Made by a program: the position numbers and the translations under genes
Shown: positions 8,091-17,292 of the stretch, piece by piece
Position numbering within the stretch: the first letter of the stretch is position 1
Layout of the letters: the number at the start of each line of letters is the position of its first letter
Notes under the pieces: generated by a model
Databases searched by the model: none
What the model was told of the DNA's origin: nothing
The model's input: only the letters and a program-made list of their open reading frames with translations
Assembly (NCBI GenBank): GCA_003427395.1
Contig: BFEA01000009.1
Coordinates: forward strand, 5,856,557-5,877,782
Length of the DNA: 21,226 bases
Source of the DNA: Chara braunii
Taxonomy: Eukaryota > Streptophyta > Charophyceae > Charales > Characeae
Direction of reading: 5' to 3'

Positions 8091-8950
8091 GACGACAGAA
8101 TAAAATAAGAAGGGTGACAAACAGTTCACCATCCATCTGAGGAAGTACGAAAGGTGAGCAGGTTTCATCAAGTTATTCCTTGGGGACTCATCCTTGATCA
8201 AGTTGATCACACGGCTGAGAGCATGAGGTTGGCTCGGATGAGGTGATGCGTAGTTTCACTTTCATGGAGTCTGTATCTGTACCAGGGAACACCCTACCGG
8301 ACACCTGGCCCTTGGTCAGACCTTTCGAGATCTGAAGATGGACTCGAACTGGTACCCTGTGAATTGGCAACTGCGATTTAGTCGGTCTATCACTTGTTTA
8401 GTACAGTGTTTACTACCGAGACTCGAACCCGGGTTCTGGACCCATATATTCTGTTTAGACTAGGCGATCATTAGGGAATGTCCTCGAACCACTTCCCTGT
8501 AACCTGGTACTGGAGACTTAGTTAGGAACCGGTTTCAGTACGACGCTTCGAGCTGGTACCGTAGGACTGTAGGTAGGGACATGAGCATCGATGTTGACGA
8601 GGAATTAGCCATAGAGTATTTTAGTTGACAGTGGTAAGACAGACATCCTTTCGTCCGAACGGACGATAACGTGACGCACTGTTAACGTGTTTCACATTTT
8701 CGTAATTGATAATGTATAGAGCTTTTTACTCGTACATGTTGGTTTCATGTTCGAGTGTTGCTGATGACTGAGCATGCGGTACATGTTGTTGCTTCCTGCA
8801 CTTATGGTCGTAACCCACTAGGAAGTGATACCTAGAAGAGGTGGCGGCGATCTATTAAGTTGATTCGTGTGATCCGATTGAATTGTTCATCGATAATTGG
8901 AGAACTCACGCTGAGAGGTGTTTGTTGATTGCGACGGCGATTGTGAGAAG
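8091..8950. other. Non-coding leader upstream of PLE part 2
   Basis: No ORF of note. Possibly the 5' untranslated or terminal-repeat region of the PLE. Contains two B-box-like motifs on minus: GTTCGAGTCC near 8345 and the T-arm-like segment at 8416-8432. No end of the element could be placed. Confidence 0.4.
8416..8432 (-). other. tRNA T-arm/B-box-like segment
   Basis: On minus, CCGGGTTCGAGTCTCGG: a 5-bp stem (one G-U) around a TTCGAGT loop, as in a tRNA T arm with its pol III B box. No convincing A box or acceptor stem was found, so a whole tRNA gene is not supported. Confidence 0.35.
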
Positions 8951-9025
8951 ATGAGTAAAGGAGACAGTGGGCACCATGGGTCTGGTGAACTTGAAGGAAG
9001 TTCGAGGGGTGGGGATACTAGAAAG

Positions 9026-9067
9026 TGCTATAAGTGTGGGGAAGGGGGTCACTTCATTCGCAAGTGT
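9026..9067 (+). other. CCHC zinc knuckle
   Basis: C-Y-K-C-G-E-G-G-H-F-I-R-K-C fits the nucleic-acid-binding knuckle CX2CX4HX4C exactly. It lies about 25 residues after the ATG at 8951. Confidence 0.92.
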
Positions 9068-9860
9068 GCCGAGTATTGGCAAGCCCGTGCTCATGGTGTT
9101 CCCTTCGTACCCGCTCCCTACCAACCATCTACTAATCGTGGAAGATGCCTCGAGGAGGAGCTGGTCTGCTCATGGGGGCATAGCGAGAGGTGAGGTGGAT
9201 GATACTAATGCCTTGATGCGCGAGTATCTGGTGCAAAACGTTGCGGACAAGAAAGCGAAGAGGGAAAAAGATGAGGAAGTACAGAAAAAGAGAAAGGAAG
9301 AGGCAGCACTATCAGAAAAAAAACGAAAGAAGTTGATGAAGCAAGAAGAGCGTTTTCGGATGGAAGAGGAACGGGATGCGAGACTTTTGCGAATCATCAG
9401 AGGCGAGATGAGAAAGGATAGTGAGGACAATTATAGCAGAAGTAACACTTGTCGAAAAGGTAAGATGAAGTCGACGGAACTGTCTGAGTCTACATCAGAG
9501 GAGAAAGAGCGCCTGCGGAAGTTCCTTGCGCTTTGCGGGGACATCGATCACGACGATACCAGCGATGAAGAACTAAAACTACTACTACGAAGGACTGCTA
9601 AGTTGGTGATCAACGAAAAACGAAAGCGCGGGCCTGAAGTGAACATCGAGAACAGCCCACCAATGGTGACTCCTGAAAAGAAGGCGAGTAAGAGACCGTT
9701 AGAAGAAACGAAGACCAAGATCGACAAACTACGCAACACGAAAATCATACTCAAGGACCTGGGCACGCCTCGTAAGATAGATTTATCATTGAAGCACCTC
9801 TCGACATCTTTCGGAGTTGGTGGGAGGGAGAAATTCGAACACGAGTGCTGCGACTTCTAT

Positions 9861-9957
9861 GATGCCCTGACGATTGACGAGCTGAAGGAAGTATGCCGTC
9901 GAAAAAAAGTGTCATATGGTAAGAGGGAGCTCGCAATGAAGAGGCTAGTAATTAGAC
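9861..9957 (+). other. SAP-like DNA-binding motif
   Basis: DALTIDELKEVCRRKKVSYG then KRELAMKRLVIRR: a Leu-rich helix, a turn with Tyr-Gly-Lys, and a second helix with the E-L-x-x-x-R-L pattern of SAP motifs, which bind DNA in chromatin proteins. Recognised by pattern only. Confidence 0.5.
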
Positions 9958-10270
9958 GGTCGGTCGTTGCTTACAACCTCGCCTATCTGCCACTACCAAC
10001 TGCAACGACGAGTAAAGGGAAGTCCAAGAGCATCTGCTCCAAGGAGGTACCTGAGGACAGTTCGACCGTAGACAGTGAGTCGGAAGAGGACGATGAGGAT
10101 GAGGAGTGACGAGTAAGTGAGGTATGGAAACTAGCAGAGAACGCGAGTGAAGACCGATTAAAGAATAATGGCAAGAAGAGAGCGGATGAGCGAATTATGC
10201 GTGCGTCAGTGATCAACTTGATTCTGGATGGCAAAGTGAAGTGGGGCGAAAGGTTTGTGGAATATTTGCA

Positions 10271-10880
10271 TCAAGCAATCGAGATTGGAACATTCAACCT
10301 GGCGACACCGAAGAGCTGCGTGTATATCTTAGTGTCGCCATGGAATGAACGAACGCAATCCAATAGGTTGTCGATGCGAGGTAGGGGCTTCGCGTTCTTA
10401 ACGGTGATGGCATTGAGGCCCCTATAGTCAATGCACATCCTTAGTGTACCTCCCTTCTTAGGGACAAATAAAATTGGCGCACCGTAAGGGGAGGTACTAG
10501 GTCGAATCCATCCCTTCTCTGTGAGCTCTTTGAGTTGGCGGCAGAGCTCATCCAACTCCGCGGGAGACATCCTATAGATGCGTCCTCCAGGTACCTTACT
10601 ACCGGGGACAACCCCTCTTGCATGGACCACCTCTTTAAACCACTCCTATGGGCTCCTAAAAAAGGTCAGGATACTGAGCGACGACTGATTCAATCTTTGG
10701 GGGTGTTTTTACGGCCTCCCCTTTCTCAGAGACAAAGACTAGATACATGCCCTCCTCGCTATTCTGCTTATAGTAATAGAAAGAGGAGGCACACATGCAG
10801 CCGTAGTTTTCCACTAAACTGCTAGCTTTAAACTTTTGCAGTCTAACGGTTCTACCGTTGGGCAGCTTGTGTATCAACAC
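10271..10880 (-). pseudogene. Gypsy protease-RT linker and N-terminal RT
   Basis: On minus: LIHKLPNGRTVRLQKF, ESVVAQYPDLF, a TAG (10658-10656) and a frameshift, then VVHARGVVPG, GRIYRMSPAELDELCRQLK, ELTEKGWIRPSTSPYGAP, LFVPKKGGTLRMCIDYRGLN and PLPRIDNLLD. This is the fingers region of gypsy RT up to motif 2. From about 10352 leftwards the frame reads into reversed PLE DNA, so residues after LLD are not gypsy. Confidence 0.88.
10300..10340. other. Inverted-repeat insertion (hairpin) at the PLE nuclease start
   Basis: TGGCGACACCGAAG (10300-10313) and CTTAGTGTCGCCA (10328-10340) are near-perfect inverted repeats around a 14-base loop. The right arm is absent from the matching place in PLE part 1 and shifts the frame by 13 bases, so it looks like a snap-back templated insertion. 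Confidence 0.6.
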
Positions 10881-11380
10881 CTTCTTATCCCAATCAAACT
10901 GAGGTTGAGCAACTCGAGGTAGTACATGCCTAGCAACATATCAAAAGTTAGTTCGCTGCTAACGAGGAATAAGATTTTGTGTCTCACTTCCCCTGCTCCA
11001 TAAGACAAGGAACAGACTGCGTCCTTGACATAGTCTTTAACTACCATTTGGTGTTTGTTGGCTAGCGTAAAAGCTACAGTTCTGCTAAGCCGTTGTACTT
11101 GGTCCCCTAAGCGCAGTCTGTCCACACAAGCACGAGTAATGAAATTTCGTGTAGAGCCTATGTCTGCGAAGACACCCACTTTGCGGCCACCTACATTGAC
11201 CTTTACCACGAAATGTTCGCCCTTAGGACCTCTACTAATCATCGCCCAAGAATCTTTGGGGTCCTTCCCTGACCACTTAGATTGTAAATCTTTTAGGGAC
11301 TCAGACACATCTCTCGAACAGAGCATCGGTGGGTTTGAATGTGTCTGCGGGGCGATGCATGGGTCACTAGCCTTGGCCAA
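10874..11380 (-). pseudogene. Gypsy aspartic protease (retropepsin-like)
   Basis: A 168-codon open frame. FVVKVNVGGRKVGVFADIGS (~11215-11150) aligns with the retropepsin flap and active site, normally D-[ST]-G. Here it is D-I-G (codons at 11164-11156), which a single C-to-T in a Thr codon would give. A later MLLGMYYLE corresponds to the ILGMDWL motif with Asp replaced by Tyr. It would cleave the Gag-Pol polyprotein in an active element; this copy is probably inactive. Confidence 0.75.
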
Positions 11381-11439
11381 CGCCTAAAGTGGGGAAGGCA
11401 ACATTACCACTTCAGCGCGAGTAAGAGCAGCTAACACTC

Positions 11440-13325
11440 CTACTGGCCCGAGGTGTTTCCCTGCAAAGTCCTCGCAGAAGCATTGTTAGGGTTCGAGGAT
11501 AAGCCCACTACCGTTGGAGCAGCTACCCTCGTGTTGACCTTCTTGCCTCCACAAGTTCTTGACGTGTGACCATAATTGCCACAGTTCATGCATGTGTCCC
11601 TAGCAACTTGGTCCCTCCACACCACCTCGTAATCTAAACCAAGTTTTACCCATGCGGGTGTTCCTTGGTCACCCTGACCCGTAGACCGGCCTACCTTCTG
11701 CTTCCCGGTCCCCCTAGCTTTTTCTTCGATGCATGCCACGACTCCCCCATCTGAAGTCTCATTGGCCCCACAAAGCTCTGTCTCATCCCCAAGGTCTAAG
11801 AAATTGTCAATTTCAGTCGTTTGACCATCACGAACATTAGTTGACCTTCTTCTAGTCCTCGGGAAGTCTCTTCTTCCTACCATCTCCCTGACTTTGATGC
11901 GCGGACCCAAGATTTGCCTCTATCTAAGGATTTCTTGCTGAAAGAGGCGAAGTTATATTGGTCGACATAGGCCTCGTCCACCAGTTTATTTTTGACATCT
12001 AAGAGCAGACATCTCAAATAATTCGTGAGGAGTATCTGCTGGTCGTAACGCACACCAGGTACCACGAGCAGGCGTTTTACGATGTTTGTGAGCTCGCGGA
12101 CATTCTTGTACCTTTTGGCACAAAGAGTGTTGATCGCGTCGATGACCTTCTAAGCCCTTTGAGGATCATGCCACCTATTGCACACAGATCGTACGAAGTC
12201 CTCCAATGTTTGGGTCGAGGCCCAGGCATCGAAATTCCGACCGTAGCCCTGTTGCTACACTAAACCATTTAACCAACGCGCTGTCAATCCCTCTAAAAAG
12301 GAGGCAACAACTATAACTTCTTCCTCTAGCCTTGTGAGCTTATGCCTCACATAAGTACGCACAGTCCTCATCTAGGTATTCAGATCCTCATCCTTCTTCC
12401 TGTTGCCAGAGAAGGGCTTAGGACTCAGCAAGGGTATCTTGGGCATCCACTGCATAGGTTGAATTTGCCCAGACGATTGCTGCAGTGGCTGCATAACCAT
12501 TGATCCAAACAATGACGTTGTAGTTGCCACCGTCCTCGATGGTACGGAAGAAGAGATAAGAGTCGTACCACTAACTACTGGTTGACTACTTTGAAAGAGG
12601 AATGCCATACATAGGTGAGAAAGAGGACCCTACAGGCGACGACGTCACTGAGGGACCCGCGACCAAAGGAGGAGCAACAACATATTGAGGTTATCTCATC
12701 ATAGGACAAGGATCCAGCAATGCAGCCAGCATTTGTTTCTGGCCTGCCACTAGTTCAACCAGCACTTCCTGTTGAACAACCTGCGTTTCCGGTACGCACA
12801 GCAGCGAGTTCGCAGCGCTTGCATAGCAGAATCAAGTGTTGATTCATCTAATGCTTCTAATTTGCTTAGCTTTTGTCTCCTACTCCCTAGTCTAGCTTTT
12901 CTAAGTATAGCCCTTCACCTCCGTTGCCTCTCTCAGTTGCTTTTGCAACTCATGCAGTTCTTCTGCCTGGAGGATCTCATAATCCTCTGGTAAGAGTGAA
13001 GATTGTTCGTTGACTTGCAAGCCAACTGATTGACTAACCATACGTTGGGTACCCTTACTCATTCCTGACGAAGAGGCCTGGGGGACAACCTATGACACTC
13101 TGGGAGAAGCAGCCATAATTGTGTCTCTGCTGACCTCAGTCCTAGCCCTAGCACTAGCTGCAGCTGATCTTCCTCTCCGCAATATCTCCCTTGCCCCCGC
13201 TTCCCTTCGCAATCTCCTTTCGTCTCCCAGACCTAACTCCTGTAGGTGAGTGGACGACTGAGAGCGGTTACCATGAGGTCTTCGACTAGTTCTTCCTCCT
13301 CCTCACTATTGACAGCTTCACTCAT
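11440..13325 (-). pseudogene. Gypsy gag (capsid and CCHC nucleocapsid), multiply frameshifted
   Basis: ATG at 13325-13323 opens MSEAVNSEEEEELVEDLM. After frameshifts, recognisable pieces are GDERRLRREAGAREILRRG, a stop in place of a likely Gln (PRVS, stop, VVPQ), a Gln/Glu-rich coiled segment (LPEDYEILQAEELHELQKQL), LVAGQKQMLAALLDPCPMM, then 12608-12372 (MPKIPLLSPKPFSGNRKKDE, the usual start of the capsid fold), and a piece at 12065-11877. The last open piece (11910-11440) carries the knuckle CMNCGNYGHTSRTC. Gag packages the element RNA. At least four frame breaks make this copy non-coding. Confidence 0.8.
11551..11592 (-). other. CCHC zinc knuckle of gypsy gag
   Basis: C-M-N-C-G-N-Y-G-H-T-S-R-T-C, an exact CX2CX4HX4C motif in the nucleocapsid part of gag, followed by a Gly-Lys-rich tail. 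Confidence 0.92.
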
Positions 13326-14056
13326 GAGCTACAGTGTGTGTAGTCTAAACTAGAACCCACATTGGATCCTACCTCAGCATGACACACAACCAATTAATGT
13401 CGGACTCTAAAGTCGGTAAGCCTAAGGAGAAGTAGTCAAGTGGTAACCAGCAATCAATGTCAGGTCCAACACGGAATACTAAATCTATTTTTAGATTACT
13501 ATGAAACAGATTGCATGCAGCAAGGACTTGCGGCAAAGCATGCCTGTACTAGTCCCAGCGGGTTGGGATGGTGACCGTGACCCGAGTGCTTCGTCCAGGG
13601 CCCTTCAGAGGCTTCGCCCGTCTCCCACCAGCTTGCTGCGCAGGAAGAATGTCAAGGTTGAGCGCTCGCAACACCTCACATTGAGAGGACTCTCAAGACA
13701 GAACTCACTTCCTCACGGTAAGAAGTAATGAAGAGGGTAGATAAGCAAGAGAGCAGTGTACCTCATAATGTTGCCCCCAACCACAGATTTCTCACCGGCA
13801 ACCTGATGTGCATTTTATGATGACCGATCTTTGCATTGGCACAACCAACAGCAGAATACAGTTCCACCTCGACTTAAATGCCACATCAGCGAGTTCTCAT
13901 CATCCAACGTACACCCTAATGCCACCACATAGCTTCCTGGTGCGCCCACACGACCCTGGGCCGCCAATCGTTCAACGCCCAAGCCTTATCACTGCCCCAC
14001 ACCTCATGCAAAGCACCAAACAGCTATTGTGAAGAACCAATGAATCGCAGTCCAAA
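13326..14056 (-). other. Gypsy 5' leader between PBS and gag
   Basis: About 730 bases without a credible ORF, expected to hold packaging and translation signals of the element RNA. Only its position between PBS and the gag ATG supports the call. Confidence 0.5.
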
Positions 14057-14071
14057 CCAGCTCCTATACCA
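14057..14071 (-). promoter_or_regulatory. Primer-binding site, initiator-Met tRNA-like
   Basis: On minus, TGGTATAGGAGCTGG lies three bases after the LTR end. It resembles the common plant PBS TGGTATCAGAGC, complementary to the 3' end of initiator methionine tRNA, with a few changes. This identifies 14075-15078 as the 5' LTR and sets the element direction leftwards. Confidence 0.7.
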
Positions 14072-14074
14072 AAT

Positions 14075-15078
14075 TGCAAGGAAAACGAGCAATAGCGAGA
14101 TGACAATGTCCAGAATGCACAATCACATTGAAGGCCAGATAGTATCATAGTGTCCAGAAAATAGAAATGCAACAATATAACACCAATGAAGAATCGTAAC
14201 ACTGAAAACCAATGTCAATGAGAGCTTGCTCTCGCCACCACCAACATGAGTGTCCAGCCCCTATCTCCCAACTTGGCGCTCGGCGCCCAGCCTACTTCCT
14301 ACACAGCTACAGTCTGCCTACTAATTGACAATGCAACTGTTGACGTCAGCAGCCCCCAAAGCACTTGAAGATGTTGCCCAATGCAGACCATCGCCAATAC
14401 CAGGTATGTGCCCTCACATCATCATCATCATCATCATCCTTCTCTCTCTCCCCTGACTTACTCCCACGTCTTCCCTCTGTACACCCGAAGACCACCCCTG
14501 CGCCTCACTGTAGTCCAAGCCCATCCAGCTATGGAGGCTGGGCTATGGCGCTGCCCTCAGCAGCGCCCTGCTCCCTGCACGACCGCACGCGCTAGCACCT
14601 TGCCTCTCAGCGCCAGCAGCAGCCCACGAGTGTCCGCTCCAGTAGCGCTGCCGCCAGCATGCAAGTGCTGAATGAGGCTCCAGGCAGCGAGCTCTTTCCT
14701 ATATGGAAAGAGCCTGCCTGCCTTCGCAGCCTGGCTGGCCTAGGACTGGGCCGAGAAGCTTCCGGTAGGCCCCAGGATGCTGCGCCTCTGTTGCAGCTAC
14801 TGCGCCTCATTCGGTTGGGCCTCCCAACTGTCTGTGTATGAGCCCGCGATTCTCATCCAGGGCCTGCATTTTTTTTGGAAAAGCCTGGAAGGCCATGAAA
14901 TGCCTCGCTGCTCGGCTTGTGTTTCCCTCAACCAACTGGCGAGACGAAACTGCCTGGACCCCAAATACAAAATTGACAGCTTCAGGCCTCTCGTGATTTG
15001 TTAGGCCCGCCTTCACTTAGGGCGGGCACATCTGCAGCAAGAGGCCCCTTAGGCCTGAGGAGGACCCAGATCCTCACA
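14075..15078 (-). repeat. LTR copy 2 (5' LTR), 1004 bp
   Basis: Reverse-orientation partner of 5663-6669: begins (minus) TGTGAGGATCTGGG and ends CCTTGCA. Keeps the 9-bp hairpin (14691-14713), TGACGTCA (14341-14348) and a CAT trinucleotide run (~14418-14438, longer than in copy 1). On minus the flanking bases before the LTR are ACCCC. Confidence 0.92.
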
Positions 15079-15180
15079 GGGGTACAAATTGTTTTTAAAG
15101 GGGCTAGAGGGCTTGAAAGGGTTGCCTTGGTGATTCGGTTATTTTCTTTTTTTATCTTCAGTTCCATGAGGAATTCTGAT

Positions 15181-15440
15181 GTGACCCTCAGCCAAAAGTT
15201 GTTTGTATTGCAATTCTACACAACATTCCAGATATTTTTGGACTTCTTTTTTTTGGGCGCTGGGGCTGCCCAGGACCCTGCCCGGGGGTCATGCCGGGGC
15301 GGTCACCCTCAGCCAAAAGTTGTTTGTATTACAATTCTACACAACATTTTTTTTTTCCAGATATTTTTCAAATTTTTCTTTTTTTTTTGGCGCTGGGGTT
15401 GCCCAGGACCCTGCCCAGGGGTCGTGCCCGGCCGGTCACC
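15181..15440. repeat. ~120-130-bp tandem repeat, two copies plus a stub
   Basis: Each unit starts GTSACCCTCAGCCAAAAGTT, runs through a T-rich stretch with CCAGATATTTTT, and ends in a GC-rich part (GCTGCCCAGGACCCTGCCC). Units begin at 15181 and 15302; a third start (GTCACCC) is at 15434. Unit 2 has longer T runs. Confidence 0.88.
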
Positions 15441-15571
15441 CGGGCGTGTTTCCGGGCATAACTTGGGTGCCCGGGTGCCCCGGAAAACGGCTTAGGAATA
15501 TAGAATATAATAAGCACAGGTAGTTGTGAAGTTACCTGTGGAGTTGTCTTAGCATGATATGCTATGTCCCA

Positions 15572-15572
<1 letters not shown>

Positions 15573-15618
<46 letters not shown>
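15573..15618. repeat. (CA)n microsatellite
   Basis: 46 bases of uninterrupted CA. Confidence 0.97.
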
Positions 15619-15622
<4 letters not shown>

Positions 15623-16204
15623 TCTACTCACAAAGCAGTCACACATGCAAAACAAGAAATTAAAAAGAAAGACAAAGTATGCACCCACACCCTGCATGTC
15701 ATGGCCAGGGGTTGAACCAGAAGACAGTGACAAGGGCAGGAGCAGGACGTTGGGGGTGGAGAACAGGGAGGACGAGGAAAAAAGAGAGAATGCAGCACTT
15801 GGTGCCAGTGATGTCACACACCAACATCTCTGTTATGCTGTTTACCAAATGTTGTCCGCTAGAAAGTTCATTCAGAATACAACGACTGTGTCAATCAATG
15901 AACAAATGGAAACAAGAAAGACAGCAAGGAAATCGAATTGTGTTAACTCTTAACACGATCTGTATCGCTGCCTGACCACGTTCTCGGCAACGGCCATCCA
16001 AACTTCGCATATGAGTCAAACAAACACACTTGGTACACACACCACAGAAGTTGGTGTGCGCATGTTTGGGTGTGTTGTGTCTGTGTTGTGTGTAGTACTG
16101 TGTACATGTGTGCACGTAAGTGTTTACATGTGTGTTGTCATGCTCGATATAGTCGGATATACACAACTCCACCAAAAAAAAGCATGACTGTGCCACTGTA
16201 TGTT

Positions 16205-16210
<6 letters not shown>

Positions 16211-16244
<34 letters not shown>
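16211..16244. repeat. (TG)n microsatellite
   Basis: 34 bases of TG, preceded by 180 bases of TG-rich imperfect sequence (16050-16205). Confidence 0.97.
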
Positions 16245-16245
<1 letters not shown>

Positions 16246-16341
16246 ATTGTTACAATCCCCAAACACTCTCTCTCAATCCCTCCTCGTACCATCACAAACT
16301 ATCCATAAACAAAAAAAAAGAGCATTATAATAGAAGGTGCA

Positions 16342-16343
<2 letters not shown>

Positions 16344-16419
<76 letters not shown>
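16344..16419. repeat. (GT)n microsatellite
   Basis: 76 bases of GT, the longest dinucleotide array here. Confidence 0.97.
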
Positions 16420-16420
<1 letters not shown>

Positions 16421-16496
16421 TGTAGGGGTGTACGTGTATAATTGTGAAAGCGCGTAAGTGTGTCAGTGCTCAAGCGTGCCTGAAATTGTCGATGCT

Positions 16497-16840
16497 AATC
16501 AATGACGACAGAATCAAATGAATTGATGACAGTGAGCGTGTGTCAGTGTGCAAACTGTGTCAAAGTGTAAATGTGTGCACTGAAATTGAATGAATTAAAT
16601 GAGCTCATTAAGCTTGTGTAAGTGTGCAAGCGTGTAAATGCGAGAAGTAAAAGTGCAACTGTCTCAGTGTGCAATCAATGACGACAGAATCCAACGAATT
16701 GATGAACTCAGTGAGTGTGTGTCAGCGGGCAAACTGTGTAAAACTGTAAGGGTGTAAGGGTGTTTGAAAACTTAAGTCAACGAACGGCAATGAAATTAAA
16801 TGAATTGGTGTAATTTGGTGGACAGAGTTATGGGATGACT
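16497..16840. repeat. ~176-bp degenerate tandem repeat, two copies
   Basis: CAATGACGACAGAAT at 16500 recurs at 16676, followed in both by ACGAATTGATGA/AATGAATTGATGA, GTGTGTCAG, GCAAACTGTGT and a GAAATTxAATGAATT block. Period 176, close to a nucleosome repeat. A partial, more diverged unit may precede it (16450-16496). Confidence 0.75.
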
Positions 16841-16894
16841 AACCACCTCTGACGTCTTCGCCATTCTGTCAGATGCGCCTCAGGTATCGTCTAC

Positions 16895-17030
16895 AAATGT
16901 GGAAATAAATGTCTCCACCTCTGCGCACCTGTACGCCGTTCGGTCCAATAGGGCGTCATCTCGTGCGCGCTTTTGGTAATCTAAGAACTCAGCATCCAAA
17001 CGGTGAAAATAAATGTCTTCACCTCTACAT
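16895..17030. repeat. ~104-bp spaced repeat with AAATAAATGTC core
   Basis: GTGGAAATAAATGTCTCCAC (16899) and GTGAAAATAAATGTCTTCAC (17003) are near-identical, each followed by CTCT and a GCAC. Surrounding bases are poorly conserved. GTGGAAATAAATGTCTCCAC has short inverted ends (GTGGA/TCCAC). Confidence 0.6.
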
Positions 17031-17110
17031 GTGCACGCAATTGTGTATTAGACATGCCTTCGCCTGACAAGAACTCGAGAAAACAGTCAAGCTCACTGAC
17101 CGCTCGACCT

Positions 17111-17292
17111 AGGTGCCGCCGCCTCCTCCAAGCGGCTAGGATGTCCTCACATCCTGCGGGTCATCTGAAGAAATGGCCATGAATCGGCACTCGAACGGAC
17201 ATAGGTGCCCCCGCCTCCTCCAAGCGGCTAGGATGTCCTCACATCCTGACGGTCAGCCAAAGAAATAGCCATGAATCGGCAGCCAAACTGAC
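17111..17292. repeat. 92-bp tandem repeat with two stem-loops per unit
   Basis: Units start at 17111 and 17203 and are nearly identical over about 70 bases. Each has AGGATGT-CCTC-ACATCCT (17138-17155; 17230-17247), a perfect 7-bp stem. Unit 1 also has GCCGC...GCGGC around CTCCTCCAA. No coding frame spans both units. Confidence 0.9.

Larger units (their letters stand above)
8951..10360 (+). pseudogene. Penelope-like element, part 2: CCHC knuckle - coiled coil - SAP-like - entry of GIY-YIG nuclease
   Basis: ATG at 8951 opens MSKGDSGHHGSG and a CX2CX4HX4C knuckle (CYKCGEGGHFIRKC, 9026-9067). A frameshift lies between ~9140 and 9190. The second frame then reads a charged coiled coil (~9226-9420, KKAKREKDEEVQKKRKEEAA), a basic region (ENSPPMVTPEKK, REKFEHECCDFYD), a SAP-like helix pair (ALTIDELKEVCRRKKVSYGK, 9861-9957) and an acidic run SESEEDDEDEE. 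TGA at 10107-10109 (CGA to TGA is enough) is followed in the same frame by open sequence to CVYI at 10328. Around 10318-10360 the DNA matches PLE part 1 at 2552-2585 (about 25 of 28 bases once a 13-base insert is set aside), so this is the upstream part of the same PLE family. If TGA 10107 is a true stop, it would instead be a separate gag-like ORF1. SAP call is by pattern only. Confidence 0.7.
10350..15078 (-). mobile_element. Ty3/gypsy LTR retrotransposon, 5' half (5' LTR, PBS, gag, protease, RT start)
   Basis: Reading leftwards: LTR (15078-14075), PBS (14071-14057), about 730 bases of leader, gag from ATG 13325, CCHC knuckle (11592-11551), retropepsin-like protease, and RT up to the PLPRIDNLLD motif (~10352), where it stops at a junction with PLE part 2. 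The 3' half of the same family is at 2600-6669 on plus. The two halves meet almost without overlap: this one ends before the RT catalytic region and the other begins a few residues later. Confidence 0.88.

Noticed and set aside
8760-8790. Hammerhead ribozyme candidates at CTGATGA words (8760, 6392, 18551)
   Set aside because: No GAAA partner and no three-stem layout. N-terminal-nuclease PLEs are reported to lack canonical hammerheads.
8967-9189. First ~75 residues of the 380-codon plus-strand ORF
   Set aside because: In this stretch the overlapping frame holds the exact CCHC knuckle; the longer frame only becomes credible after ~9190.
2600-15078. Two independent gypsy insertions facing opposite ways
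   Set aside because: The halves are complementary with almost no overlap, the PLE is split at the same two junctions, and the LTR flanks nearly match. One inverted element is more economical.
15564-16473. ORFs made of His-Thr or Cys-Val repeats
   Set aside because: Direct products of the CA/TG microsatellites.
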